DNA from: Polaromonas sp.
Lineage (GTDB): Bacteria > Pseudomonadota > Gammaproteobacteria > Burkholderiales > Burkholderiaceae_C
Direction of reading: 5' to 3'
NCBI GenBank assembly: GCA_023259235.1
Contig: JAHFQQ010000003.1
Location: 1-34,899 of the forward strand
DNA length: 34,899 nucleotides
Part shown: one piece after another, positions 14,958-23,546 of the stretch
Layout: each line of letters begins with the position of its first letter
Numbering within the stretch: the first letter of the stretch is position 1
Translations under genes and position numbers: made by a program
Notes under the pieces: generated by a model
Databases searched by the model: none
What the model was told of the DNA's origin: nothing
What the model saw: only the letters and a program-made list of their open reading frames with translations

Positions 14958-17900
14958 TCACGGTAACCGACCTGTGACAGCAACATCCGGCGGCTGCGTC
15001 AGCACCGCTTCGCCGTGCACCAGCAGCACTGCTTGCACCGGCAAGGCGTCCAGTTCTACCCAATCGCCCCAACCCACCACCCGGTCGGCTTTCAGCGGCG
15101 CCCCGGCGTGGCGGTCGCGTTGCCAGTGCACGGTGATGTCGCGTCCCTGCAACTTCAAGCGGATTTCCACGGCGGGCCAATGCGACGGCAGGCGCGGCGA
15201 CAGGGATAGGCGGCCTGGCCGAACGCTCAGGCCGAGCAGGGTTTCCAGCGCCGCCCGGTAAAGCCAGGCGGCCGAGCCGGTGTACCAGCTCCAGCCGCCG
15301 CGGCCGACGTAGGGTGCGGCGCTGTAGATGTCGCCGGCCATCACGTAAGGCTCGATTTCGTAGGCGAGGCGGCGTTCTGGATGCTGGCTGCGGTGCGCGG
15401 GGCTGAGGGCTTCAAAGCTCTCCCAGGCGCCGTTGGTGTCGCCGGTGAGGGCCTGGGCCATCATGGCCCAGACGCCGGCGTGCGAATACTGGCCGCCGTT
15501 CTCGCGGATACCGCGCGGGTAGGCCTGGATATAGCCGGGATTGTTTTCGGAATGTTGAAATGGCGGATTGAGCAGGCGCAGCAGACCCGATTGTTGATCA
15601 ATCAGCTGCTCCTTGAGTGACTGCATGGCCGGCGCGGTGAAGGCCGCGGTGGATGCCCCCGAAAGCACGCTCCACGCCTGGGCGATCAGGTCGATGCGGC
15701 ATTCTTCGTTGGTGCTTGAACCCAGTGGCGCGCCATTGTCGAAAAAGGCGCGGCGGAACCATGCGCCGTCCCAGCCGGCATCGTGCAGCGCGGCCACCCA
15801 GCCGCTGCGCGCAGCAAGCCAGCGCCCGGCGCGCACGGCGTCGCCGCGTGTCGTGGCCAGCGGCGCAAAGCCATCGATGACGCTGCACAGGAACCAGCCG
15901 AGCCAGACCGACTCACCCCGGCCGTCGCTGCCAACGCGGTTCATGCCATCATTCCAGTCACCGGTGCCCATCAGCGGCAAGCCGTGGGCGCCCACCGCCA
16001 GGCTGCGTTCGATGGCGCGGGCGCAGTGCTCATAAACGGTGGCGGTCCGGGTACTGGTCTGCGGCACGTAGTAGGCGTCTTCCGCGCCCTCGGGAATCGG
16101 TGGTCCTTCGATGAAGGGGACGATGTCGTCGAGAATGGTCGCGTCGCCGGTCGCCTGAATGTAATGTGCGCAGACGTAAGGCAGCCAGAGCAGGTCGTCA
16201 GAAAAATGTGTGCGCACTCCGGCGCCGCCGGGTGCATGCCACCAGTGCTGTACATCGCCTTCGGGGAATTGGCGCGAGGCATTGAGCACGATTTGCTCGC
16301 GCAGCCTCGCCGGATCGGCCATGTCCAGCGCCATGGCGTCCTGCAACTGGTCGCGAAAACCGAACGCGCCGCCGGCCTGGTAAAACCCGGCCCTGGACCA
16401 CAGGCGGCACGCCACCGTCTGGTAGAGCAACCAGCGGTTGACCAGGGCGTCGAACAGTGGATCGGGGGTGGCAACCTGTACCTTGCCCAGCAGCTCCGAC
16501 CACCAGGTCTTGACTTCGGCCAGCGCCTTGCCGGTGTCGCGCTGCGCCCAGTTCAGGGCCATCCGCTCCGCGGCCACCGCATCGGCCCCATGTCCCAGGA
16601 TGAAACTGAACGCCAGTTCGCCACCGCTGGCCAGCTCGAACTTGCTGGCGATTGCGGCGCAGGGGTCAAAGGCTCCGCCGCTGCGTTGCGCCAGCGTGGC
16701 GGGCAGCACCAGCCGACCCAGCATGTCGAAAAATTCACCGCGATGGCAGGTCCACTGCAGATTGGTTGCCGCGTCGGCGGCCGCGCCGAAAGTGAGAAAG
16801 GCAGTGCTGCCGCCGAAGCCACCCTGACTTTCCCGTTGTTGGGCGAACACAGCCGCCAGCCCGGTGCCCTTCCAGGTGTGCAGCGTGCGCCGCGCGCCGT
16901 GTGTCGCGCCCATCTGCCACTCCACCATGGCGACGGCGCGCAAACGCCGCCGTGCCCTGCCGTTGTTGCGGATGTGCACCTGCACCACCTTCACGGCTTC
17001 GCTCAGGTGCGCGAAAAAAGTTGTTTCCATTTGCAGGTCGCCGCGCTGACCCTCAAACACCGAATAACCCTGGCCGTGGCGCACTCGCCAGCGGTCACCA
17101 GTCGCTCCGGGCACCAGCGGCAAGACCTCACCGCTGTCCAGGTCCTGCAGCAGCCAATGCTCGAAAGCCGGGTCGCGGACCGAGTCGTTGGACCAGGGTG
17201 TGATCTGGTGCTCCTGGCTGTCGACGGCCCAGGTATAGCCGCAGCCGGCTTCCGACACCTGGAAACCGAATGCCGGATTGGCGATGACGTTGATCCAGGG
17301 CTTGGGTAAGGGCTCCCCGCCCCGCAAATCAAAACGGTACTCGCCGCTTGCGGCGTCAAAATCGCCCCGGCGGACCATTTCAGCCGAGGTCGCGGGCGTG
17401 GCGGGCGGCAGCTGGTTCCAGAGCGGTATTGGTGCGGCCGCATCGCTGTGCTGCGGCAACCAGCTCTCGTGCAGCACTGCCACCTGCATTTCCAGCGGGC
17501 GGCTATCGGCGACAAGCACGACACGCGCCAGGCCGGCCATGGTCGCCTTTTCGTCGCTCGTGATTTCCTGCTCGCGCAGCAGGTAAAAGCCCAGCGATGA
17601 GCCCGCGGCGGCGTCGCGCGGAAAACTCGATTGCGCGGCCTGCAGCAGTCGGTCACGCAAGGCAAGAATGTCGCGCTGCAGCGGCATCAGGTAAGAGTTT
17701 GGCTCGTTGTCAAGCACCACCATATCGACCGCCAGGCCGCCGAAGATCCACCAGGGCTGCGCCCGCAACAGCGCATGCACCAGCCGTATCCCGTTGGGCG
17801 ACTCGATGCGCACCAGCAGGATCGGTTTGTCTCCGGAAATGCCGAAGCGCCAGAGCAGGCGCTGATCCAGTGGCGAGCGCTCGACTCGCGGCCGTTGCGT

Positions 17901-20900
17901 GCTGTACATGAGGGCCGTGGTCAGATCCTGCAACGCCAGGCTTTCTCCCGGAGTCAGCGCCAGGTCGCGCAGTCGCACCTGCGCCAGCGTGGCGGCCATC
18001 CGGGTGGCGCGTTCAATGTGCATCGGCTGCAAGTACTTGTCGATGCGCGCCGCCAGTTCGCCTTCGGTGTCGGCGGCGGCAGTGGCGAAGCTCAGCCGCG
18101 CCACGGCACCGGGTGCCAGCCGCAGCTTCACACGCAGGCTGGCCATGGGGTCAAGACCATTGATCGGACTGCCCCCAGTGCCCTTGGGTTGCGCCAGCAG
18201 GGCCGGCTGGTGCGGCGGGCGGTTGCGGCCGCTAAACAACCGGCGGTCGGCAATGCAGTCCACCGAAAGCAGCTCGGCCTCGGCTTGCGCCAGAAAGTAT
18301 GCTACCGCCATTTGCGAGTCGCCGGGCAGGCGCGGTCTGCGCGTGAGCATGACGGCGCGCCAATGCGGCTCCCAAAGTGTGTGCATGAACAGGTTGGAAA
18401 ATGCCGGGTGCGCTTCATCGGCGCGTGGATCGGCGAGCACGGCCTCGAAGCCGGAGACCAGCTCCAGGACCTGATCGGTGCGTCCGGTGTTGTGCAGCGT
18501 GACGGTGCGCAACTCGGTATCGTCCTCGGGGCTGACCAGGACCGTGATGGATGCACTCAGGCTGTCGCCCTGTGCGTCAAAGTTGACCCGGTCGGCCATG
18601 AAGCGTGCCTGGTAGCGCCAGCCCGTGCCAGGCGCCGGCGCGGCGGTGAGCGAGACCACGCTGTCTTCGCCTTCGCGGCGCAGGTAAAAAAAGCAGCCAT
18701 AGGCGTCGCGCAGCAGGTCATCGCGCCAGCGTGAGATGTTGCGACCACGCCAGCGGCTGACGCCGGCACCGCTGGCATGCAGGGCGACGCTGTAGGTCCC
18801 GTTTGAAAGCAGTTGGGTCGGCTTCCAGCCAGCGCGCATCGGGTTGATTTCGCGCGACTGGAACACCGGCTCCGCCGGGTGGCCGCCCGGTTTCGGTGGC
18901 TGGCGCGGGTCAGCGCTTTCCACAATTTGGCGCGGGCAGCGTTCATGCAGCAGCGCTTCATGCGCGGCCACTTGTGGGTCGGCGGCGAACCAGCGTCGCG
19001 GTGCGTCCTGGCATAGCACGTTGCAGAGCGCCGCCAGCGACATGCCCTGGTGGTGGGTCATGTACGCCTCAACGAGACTGAAAGCCTGCTGATCCGACGT
19101 GGCGGGCTGGCGTGCCACGGTGAAGTCAAGTGCTTCGAACAGGCCCAGTTCGCCGCGCGCACCGAGCTGCTCCAGCCGCCGCAGGTTGGCCACCGCCGCG
19201 CCTGGCTCATACAAACAGGCCAGCACCGTTGCATAGGGTGCAATGACGCGGTCGGTAGGCGGCGTGCGCCGTAGTGCCAGGCGTGGCACACCAAAGGGTG
19301 AATACTGGTAGGCCAGCGAATGGTCCTGCGCGAAATAGGCCGACTCCGACACGCCCCAGGGCAACTGTCGCGAGGCGCCGAAGGTCTGTTGCTCGGCCAC
19401 CGCCGCTCGCGCCGCGGTGTGCAGCAAGCCATGTTCGGGTTCATGCATCAGCAGCGACGGCATCAGGTACTCGAACATGGAGCCCGACCACGATTTGAGC
19501 CCTGGCAGCACGCCGACCGTAAGGAAAGGGCGACCCAGTGCGGCCCAGTGGCGGCGCGGCACGTCGCCCTTGGCAATGGCCAGGAAACTGGCCAGCCGCG
19601 ACTCGGAGGCCAGCAGGTCGTAGTAGCTCACGTCGAGAGTGTGCTCGTGCACTTGCAGGCCGATATGGAGAAGATGGCGTTTGCTGCTGTAGAGGCCGTG
19701 AAAGTCCATGGCTGCGTACAACGACTGACAGCGTGCGGCTAGACCCGCCAGCGCGGTTTGCGCGGTTTTGTCGCTGGCATTATCCCGCCCCATCTTGCCG
19801 CAGGCCTGGGCGACCGCCAGCAGCAGGCCCGCCAGGTTGCCGCTATCGACCGAAGACACGTAGGCCGGTTGCAGGATTTCCAGGGTGCGGGTGTCGTACC
19901 AGTTGAGCAGGTGGCCATCGTGCTTGGCCAGGCGCTCCATCGTGTCCAGCGTGGCTTGCAGGCGGCTGATGACCTCGCCCGTGCCGATCCAGCCGAACTC
20001 GTGCGCGCAGCAGACGGCCAGCAGGTACAGGCCGATGTTGGTGGGTGATGTGCGGTGTGCCAGCGTGGGCTCCGGCACGAGCTGCAGGTTGTCAGGCGGC
20101 AGGTGGTTGTCTTCGGGCCCGACGCAACGCTCAAAAAAGCGCCAACTGTCGCGCGCCAGGGCATGCAGGTAGTGCCTGTCTTCCTCCCGCACACGCCTCT
20201 CGCGGCTCGATGGGCCCGGCTTGCTGGCCCACCAGGCGGCCAGCGGCGAGGCTGCCCACAGCAGCAGCAGGCTGGCGCCAGCCACGGGATATGGGCTCCA
20301 AAGCGCCGCCACCGCCAGTGCTGCGCAAAACAGCGACGCGGGGGCCTGCTGGCGCACAAATGCTCCCAATTCATTGCGCGACCCTGCCTGGGCCTGGGCA
20401 GCGGTGGTCCATTCAAGAAGGTGGCGCCGGCTCACTGCCATGCGCCAAATGGAACGGACGGCGGCGTCCAGCAGCAGGGCAGCCTGAGCGGCAAGCTGGC
20501 TGAACTGCCAGATGGCAGCGCCGAAGGCGCGCTGCAGTTCACTTTGACCGACATGAAAAAAGTGGCGCCAGGCAATGCCCCCGCGTGTCGGCACCAGTCC
20601 GGCCAGCGCGCCGAGCAGCGGGCCGGCCAGCAGGGCGGCGAACGTCACCTCCAGCGCCGTGGCCAGTGGCAGTGCGCCAGTGAACAGGACCCAGATGAGC
20701 AGACCGAACGCGGCTGGCACCACCAGCGACCGGCGCAGGTTATCGGCCATTTTCCACAAGCCCAGTGCATCAACACCGTAATGACTGGCGCGCCACATGA
20801 TGGGTAGCAACTGCCAGTCGCCACGGCTCCAGCGGTGCAGGCGCAAGGCCGCTACGCCAGCGTGGTGCGGGTACTCCTCGATCAGGGTGACGTCGTTGAC

Positions 20901-23165
20901 AAAGCCGCAGCGCGTGATGCTGCCTTCCAGCAGATCATGGCTCAGCACCGAGTCTTCGGGCAGGCGGGCATTGAGCACGGCATGCATCGCCTCGACGTGT
21001 AGCAGACCCTTGCCGGTAAAGCTGCCGCTGCCGAACAGGTCCTGGTAGATGTCGGAGACTCCGTTGCTGTAGGGATCGATGCCGCACTGGCCGGCAAACA
21101 ATCGATGGAAGAGCGTGCGCTGCGCCGGCCCGGGCAATGGAGTGACCAGTCGCGGCTGCAGGATGCCGTAGCCGGAGATCACGCGGCGCGAAGCCTTGTC
21201 GAACTGAGGCGCGTTCAGCGGGTGGGCAGCCACGGCCACCAGTTCGCGCAGGGTGGCGGGTGGCAAACCGGTGTCGCTGTCGAGCGTGACGACGTAGCGT
21301 ATGCCGGGGGCTAACCGGAATCCCGGCGCCAGCGGAATGAAGCCTGCCATGTCGCCGGTGGCCAGTGCGAGCAGCAGTTGCTCGAGCTTGCCACGCTTGC
21401 GCTCCCAGCCCAGCCAGAGTTGCTCGGTCTCGCACCAGCGGCGCTGCCGGTGCATCAACAGGAAGCGCGGTGCGTGCCCGTCGGGTGCGGGATGGCGTAC
21501 GTTCAGCGCGGCCACCTGAGCCAGCGCGTCCTGCAGCAGGGCGGCATCGCCGGACAGGGTAGTGACGGGCGCGTCGGACCAGTCCGTCAGAAGTGCAAAT
21601 TGCGCCTCGCGTTCACGGTTGGCCAGCCAGTGCAGTTCAAGCCGCTGCACCAGTTCCCGAATCGAGGCCGCGGACGTCAGCAGGGTGGGTATCACGACCA
21701 GGACGCGGTGTTCAGGTGGAATGCCGCCAGCGAAGTCCAGCCGTGGCAAAGCGCGCACTTTCAGCGATTCCGCGATCAGGCGATGCACCAGGGCGGCAGC
21801 GGCTTCGGAGGCTGGCCATGCCAGCAGGAACAGGGCGAGCACCGCTTGCCAGGCTCGCGTGTCGACGTACTGGGTGGCGGCCAGTACGACAAGCGCCGTG
21901 CCCAGTGCAATCGCGCCGATGTAGAGAGCCAGTCGCCATTTGCGTGGGACTGTCAGTTGCCAAGTGCGGCGCCTGGAGATGCCGAGCGTGGCTTCCAGTG
22001 TGGCCCGTCCTGGGCCGATCAGATAAAAGCTGGCAGTCCGTTCGGCCGCTGCTGCAGGCACGACGCCGGCAGCGGACTGCGTCGCGGCGACCACGGCTTG
22101 AGCCACTTCGCGCTCGGATTTTTGGCTCAGCCGTGCCAGCCGCTCCATGGACTGGGTGATTTGCTGGCGCGTGACGTCGCTTTCCTTCGCAAAGCTGGGC
22201 AACTGTCCGAGCACCCGCAACGAATGGCTCACCGGCTCGATCAGATCGACCCAATCGATCTGGCCGATCAGGCGCAAGGTGGTGATGATGTTGCCCACCG
22301 TAAGGTTGGCGGCGACCTGCGCGGTCTGGCTTTCGAGCATGAGCGCAGGTCCGTCAGGGCAATGCTGTTCGGTCCAGAGCGCCAGTTCGGTCGGATGATC
22401 CAGCCGTTCCATTGGCATGCGCTGCCACAGTTGCGTCAGGTAGCCGCGCTGCAGGCCGCATTGGACCATCAATGCGTTGATCGAATCAAGGTCGTGTTCG
22501 CCAAGCAGGTCCGCGCTGTCACAAACCGCATGGGCAACTGCGCGCGCTACCCTGCCTCGCGCTATTTCGTCGCCGATCCGGCGCAGGTTTTCAAGCAGCA
22601 CCACGCGCAGCGTGGTTGGCAAGGCCCAAAGTTCGCTCAGGCGCAGTTCGCTGTGCTCCTGGTAGGCGTTGAGAAACGCGGTGAAAATTTCCTGGTTCAG
22701 GACGCTGTCGGTGTGAGCCACATAGGCCCAGGCGATGCCATAAACGCGCGGCAAACCTTCCAGCGGTGCGCCCGCGAGCTTGGGCAGGCTCGCGTAGTAG
22801 CGGCGCGGCACGCCTTCGCGGATCTGCTGCAGTTGCTCTTCGACCAGGTGAAAATTATCCAGTAGCCACTCAGCTGCTGGCGTGACGTATTGGCCCCTGC
22901 GCGAGGTCAGCGTTACATAGTCGTAGGCCTTGCGAAGTGCCGCGAGGTTTTCCTCAACGCGCGGAAAAAATGAAGCCTGGCGCCTTGAAACAGCATCGGT
23001 CTGGACCACCTGGGCCTGCGCCAGGCTGCGGCCGTGCTGTTCAAAGCGCTGAATGCCGAATAGCTCGGCGCGAATCGGCGGCTCCACTTCCCCCTGGCTC
23101 AGTTGCAGGATACTGCGGGCGTAGGAGGTGAGCGCCTCAAGCCGGTCGAGGACGGAGGCGTCCAT
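14958..23165 (-). CDS. ndvB: Cyclic beta-1,2-glucan synthase-like giant protein (GT84 + GH94)
   Basis: A 2735-residue inner-membrane protein with the architecture of NdvB/Cgs, which builds, trims and cyclises periplasmic beta-1,2-glucans. In order: an N-terminal soluble part (1-400); two spans at about 410-460; a family-84 glycosyltransferase region with the acidic motif TLDSDTG near 625 and later DLLEGSITRCGF and RWSRGDWQL; more spans at about 813-870 and 943-990; a glycoamylase-type domain around 1170-1400 (DVSYYDLLASESRLASFLA, GLKSWSGSMFEYLMP); and a large C-terminal GH94 phosphorylase region. The GH94 region includes GTGDWNDGMNRVG near residue 2403, whose aspartate is the family's catalytic acid, and ends in QGRDITVHW. 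Length is near the 2800+ of known NdvB proteins. The start at 23165 has only a weak ribosome site, and translation may be coupled to the small gene 12 bases upstream. Exact linkage and cyclisation are inferred. Confidence 0.88.
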   Translation of the reverse strand: MDASVLDRLEALTSYARSILQLSQGEVEPPIRAELFGIQRFEQHGRSLAQAQVVQTDAVSRRQASFFPRVEENLAALRKAYDYVTLTSRRGQYVTPAAEWLLDNFHLVEEQLQQIREGVPRRYYASLPKLAGAPLEGLPRVYGIAWAYVAHTDSVLNQEIFTAFLNAYQEHSELRLSELWALPTTLRVVLLENLRRIGDEIARGRVARAVAHAVCDSADLLGEHDLDSINALMVQCGLQRGYLTQLWQRMPMERLDHPTELALWTEQHCPDGPALMLESQTAQVAANLTVGNIITTLRLIGQIDWVDLIEPVSHSLRVLGQLPSFAKESDVTRQQITQSMERLARLSQKSEREVAQAVVAATQSAAGVVPAAAAERTASFYLIGPGRATLEATLGISRRRTWQLTVPRKWRLALYIGAIALGTALVVLAATQYVDTRAWQAVLALFLLAWPASEAAAALVHRLIAESLKVRALPRLDFAGGIPPEHRVLVVIPTLLTSAASIRELVQRLELHWLANREREAQFALLTDWSDAPVTTLSGDAALLQDALAQVAALNVRHPAPDGHAPRFLLMHRQRRWCETEQLWLGWERKRGKLEQLLLALATGDMAGFIPLAPGFRLAPGIRYVVTLDSDTGLPPATLRELVAVAAHPLNAPQFDKASRRVISGYGILQPRLVTPLPGPAQRTLFHRLFAGQCGIDPYSNGVSDIYQDLFGSGSFTGKGLLHVEAMHAVLNARLPEDSVLSHDLLEGSITRCGFVNDVTLIEEYPHHAGVAALRLHRWSRGDWQLLPIMWRASHYGVDALGLWKMADNLRRSLVVPAAFGLLIWVLFTGALPLATALEVTFAALLAGPLLGALAGLVPTRGGIAWRHFFHVGQSELQRAFGAAIWQFSQLAAQAALLLDAAVRSIWRMAVSRRHLLEWTTAAQAQAGSRNELGAFVRQQAPASLFCAALAVAALWSPYPVAGASLLLLWAASPLAAWWASKPGPSSRERRVREEDRHYLHALARDSWRFFERCVGPEDNHLPPDNLQLVPEPTLAHRTSPTNIGLYLLAVCCAHEFGWIGTGEVISRLQATLDTMERLAKHDGHLLNWYDTRTLEILQPAYVSSVDSGNLAGLLLAVAQACGKMGRDNASDKTAQTALAGLAARCQSLYAAMDFHGLYSSKRHLLHIGLQVHEHTLDVSYYDLLASESRLASFLAIAKGDVPRRHWAALGRPFLTVGVLPGLKSWSGSMFEYLMPSLLMHEPEHGLLHTAARAAVAEQQTFGASRQLPWGVSESAYFAQDHSLAYQYSPFGVPRLALRRTPPTDRVIAPYATVLACLYEPGAAVANLRRLEQLGARGELGLFEALDFTVARQPATSDQQAFSLVEAYMTHHQGMSLAALCNVLCQDAPRRWFAADPQVAAHEALLHERCPRQIVESADPRQPPKPGGHPAEPVFQSREINPMRAGWKPTQLLSNGTYSVALHASGAGVSRWRGRNISRWRDDLLRDAYGCFFYLRREGEDSVVSLTAAPAPGTGWRYQARFMADRVNFDAQGDSLSASITVLVSPEDDTELRTVTLHNTGRTDQVLELVSGFEAVLADPRADEAHPAFSNLFMHTLWEPHWRAVMLTRRPRLPGDSQMAVAYFLAQAEAELLSVDCIADRRLFSGRNRPPHQPALLAQPKGTGGSPINGLDPMASLRVKLRLAPGAVARLSFATAAADTEGELAARIDKYLQPMHIERATRMAATLAQVRLRDLALTPGESLALQDLTTALMYSTQRPRVERSPLDQRLLWRFGISGDKPILLVRIESPNGIRLVHALLRAQPWWIFGGLAVDMVVLDNEPNSYLMPLQRDILALRDRLLQAAQSSFPRDAAAGSSLGFYLLREQEITSDEKATMAGLARVVLVADSRPLEMQVAVLHESWLPQHSDAAAPIPLWNQLPPATPATSAEMVRRGDFDAASGEYRFDLRGGEPLPKPWINVIANPAFGFQVSEAGCGYTWAVDSQEHQITPWSNDSVRDPAFEHWLLQDLDSGEVLPLVPGATGDRWRVRHGQGYSVFEGQRGDLQMETTFFAHLSEAVKVVQVHIRNNGRARRRLRAVAMVEWQMGATHGARRTLHTWKGTGLAAVFAQQRESQGGFGGSTAFLTFGAAADAATNLQWTCHRGEFFDMLGRLVLPATLAQRSGGAFDPCAAIASKFELASGGELAFSFILGHGADAVAAERMALNWAQRDTGKALAEVKTWWSELLGKVQVATPDPLFDALVNRWLLYQTVACRLWSRAGFYQAGGAFGFRDQLQDAMALDMADPARLREQIVLNASRQFPEGDVQHWWHAPGGAGVRTHFSDDLLWLPYVCAHYIQATGDATILDDIVPFIEGPPIPEGAEDAYYVPQTSTRTATVYEHCARAIERSLAVGAHGLPLMGTGDWNDGMNRVGSDGRGESVWLGWFLCSVIDGFAPLATTRGDAVRAGRWLAARSGWVAALHDAGWDGAWFRRAFFDNGAPLGSSTNEECRIDLIAQAWSVLSGASTAAFTAPAMQSLKEQLIDQQSGLLRLLNPPFQHSENNPGYIQAYPRGIRENGGQYSHAGVWAMMAQALTGDTNGAWESFEALSPAHRSQHPERRLAYEIEPYVMAGDIYSAAPYVGRGGWSWYTGSAAWLYRAALETLLGLSVRPGRLSLSPRLPSHWPAVEIRLKLQGRDITVHWQRDRHAGAPLKADRVVGWGDWVELDALPVQAVLLVHGEAVLTQPPDVAVTGRLP

Positions 23166-23177
23166 CCGTGGGTCTCG

Positions 23178-23411
23178 TCAGGCCACTATGGCTAGCAGCA
23201 ACGCGCAGCAGATCACAAGCAGCGCGCCGCCCGTCACGATCCGCCGCGATAGCACGGCGTGCAGCGTTTCCAGGCTGGCGCGCAGGTTGAAAAAGCGGCC
23301 GCGCGAGCGGTTGCAATCATTCATGTGCGAGGCCAGGTCCATGAAATCACTGGATATATAGTCATTGGCAGGCGGAACGCGGGTAGTCGCTCCGGCGTGG
23401 GAGGTGTTCAT
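23178..23411 (-). CDS. Small protein with C-terminal membrane anchor, upstream of ndvB
   Basis: A 77-residue frame from ATG 23409-23411 (MNTSHAGATTRVPPANDYIS). The first 55 residues are hydrophilic, with MDLASHMNDCNRSRGRFFNLR in the middle. Residues about 58-76 form one strongly hydrophobic helix (GGALLVICCALLLAIVA) at the extreme C-terminus, giving a tail-anchored topology. It ends 12 bases before the glucan synthase start on the same strand, so the two are probably cotranscribed and perhaps coupled. I recognise no family. A longer frame from 23483 is possible but adds arginine-rich sequence. The ribosome site is poor. Coding status is supported by the sensible topology and the spacing only. 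Confidence 0.55.
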   Translation of the reverse strand: MNTSHAGATTRVPPANDYISSDFMDLASHMNDCNRSRGRFFNLRASLETLHAVLSRRIVTGGALLVICCALLLAIVA

Positions 23412-23546
23412 GGCGTTCAGATTCCAGAAGGGGCGCGACCTGCTCCGCAACCTTAGCGGGACATAATCTGGCGCATGAACCATATTAGAGCCAAAAGACG
23501 CTCGGCGCTATCGGACGCAGCCGTTGCGCGTGTAGGACTGCGCCTA

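Noticed and set aside
15783..17309. Long plus-strand frame (508 codons) opposite the glucan synthase gene, with similar ones at 17631-18734 and 21378-22865
   Set aside because: High GC content leaves the antisense frames open. The peptides are His/Arg/Gln-rich without family motifs, while the minus-strand protein is continuous and recognisable.
23529..23546. GTAGG...CCTAC hairpin just after the ppc stop as a terminator
   Set aside because: The stem is only five pairs and has no T tract on the transcribed strand, so it is not supported as a rho-independent terminator.
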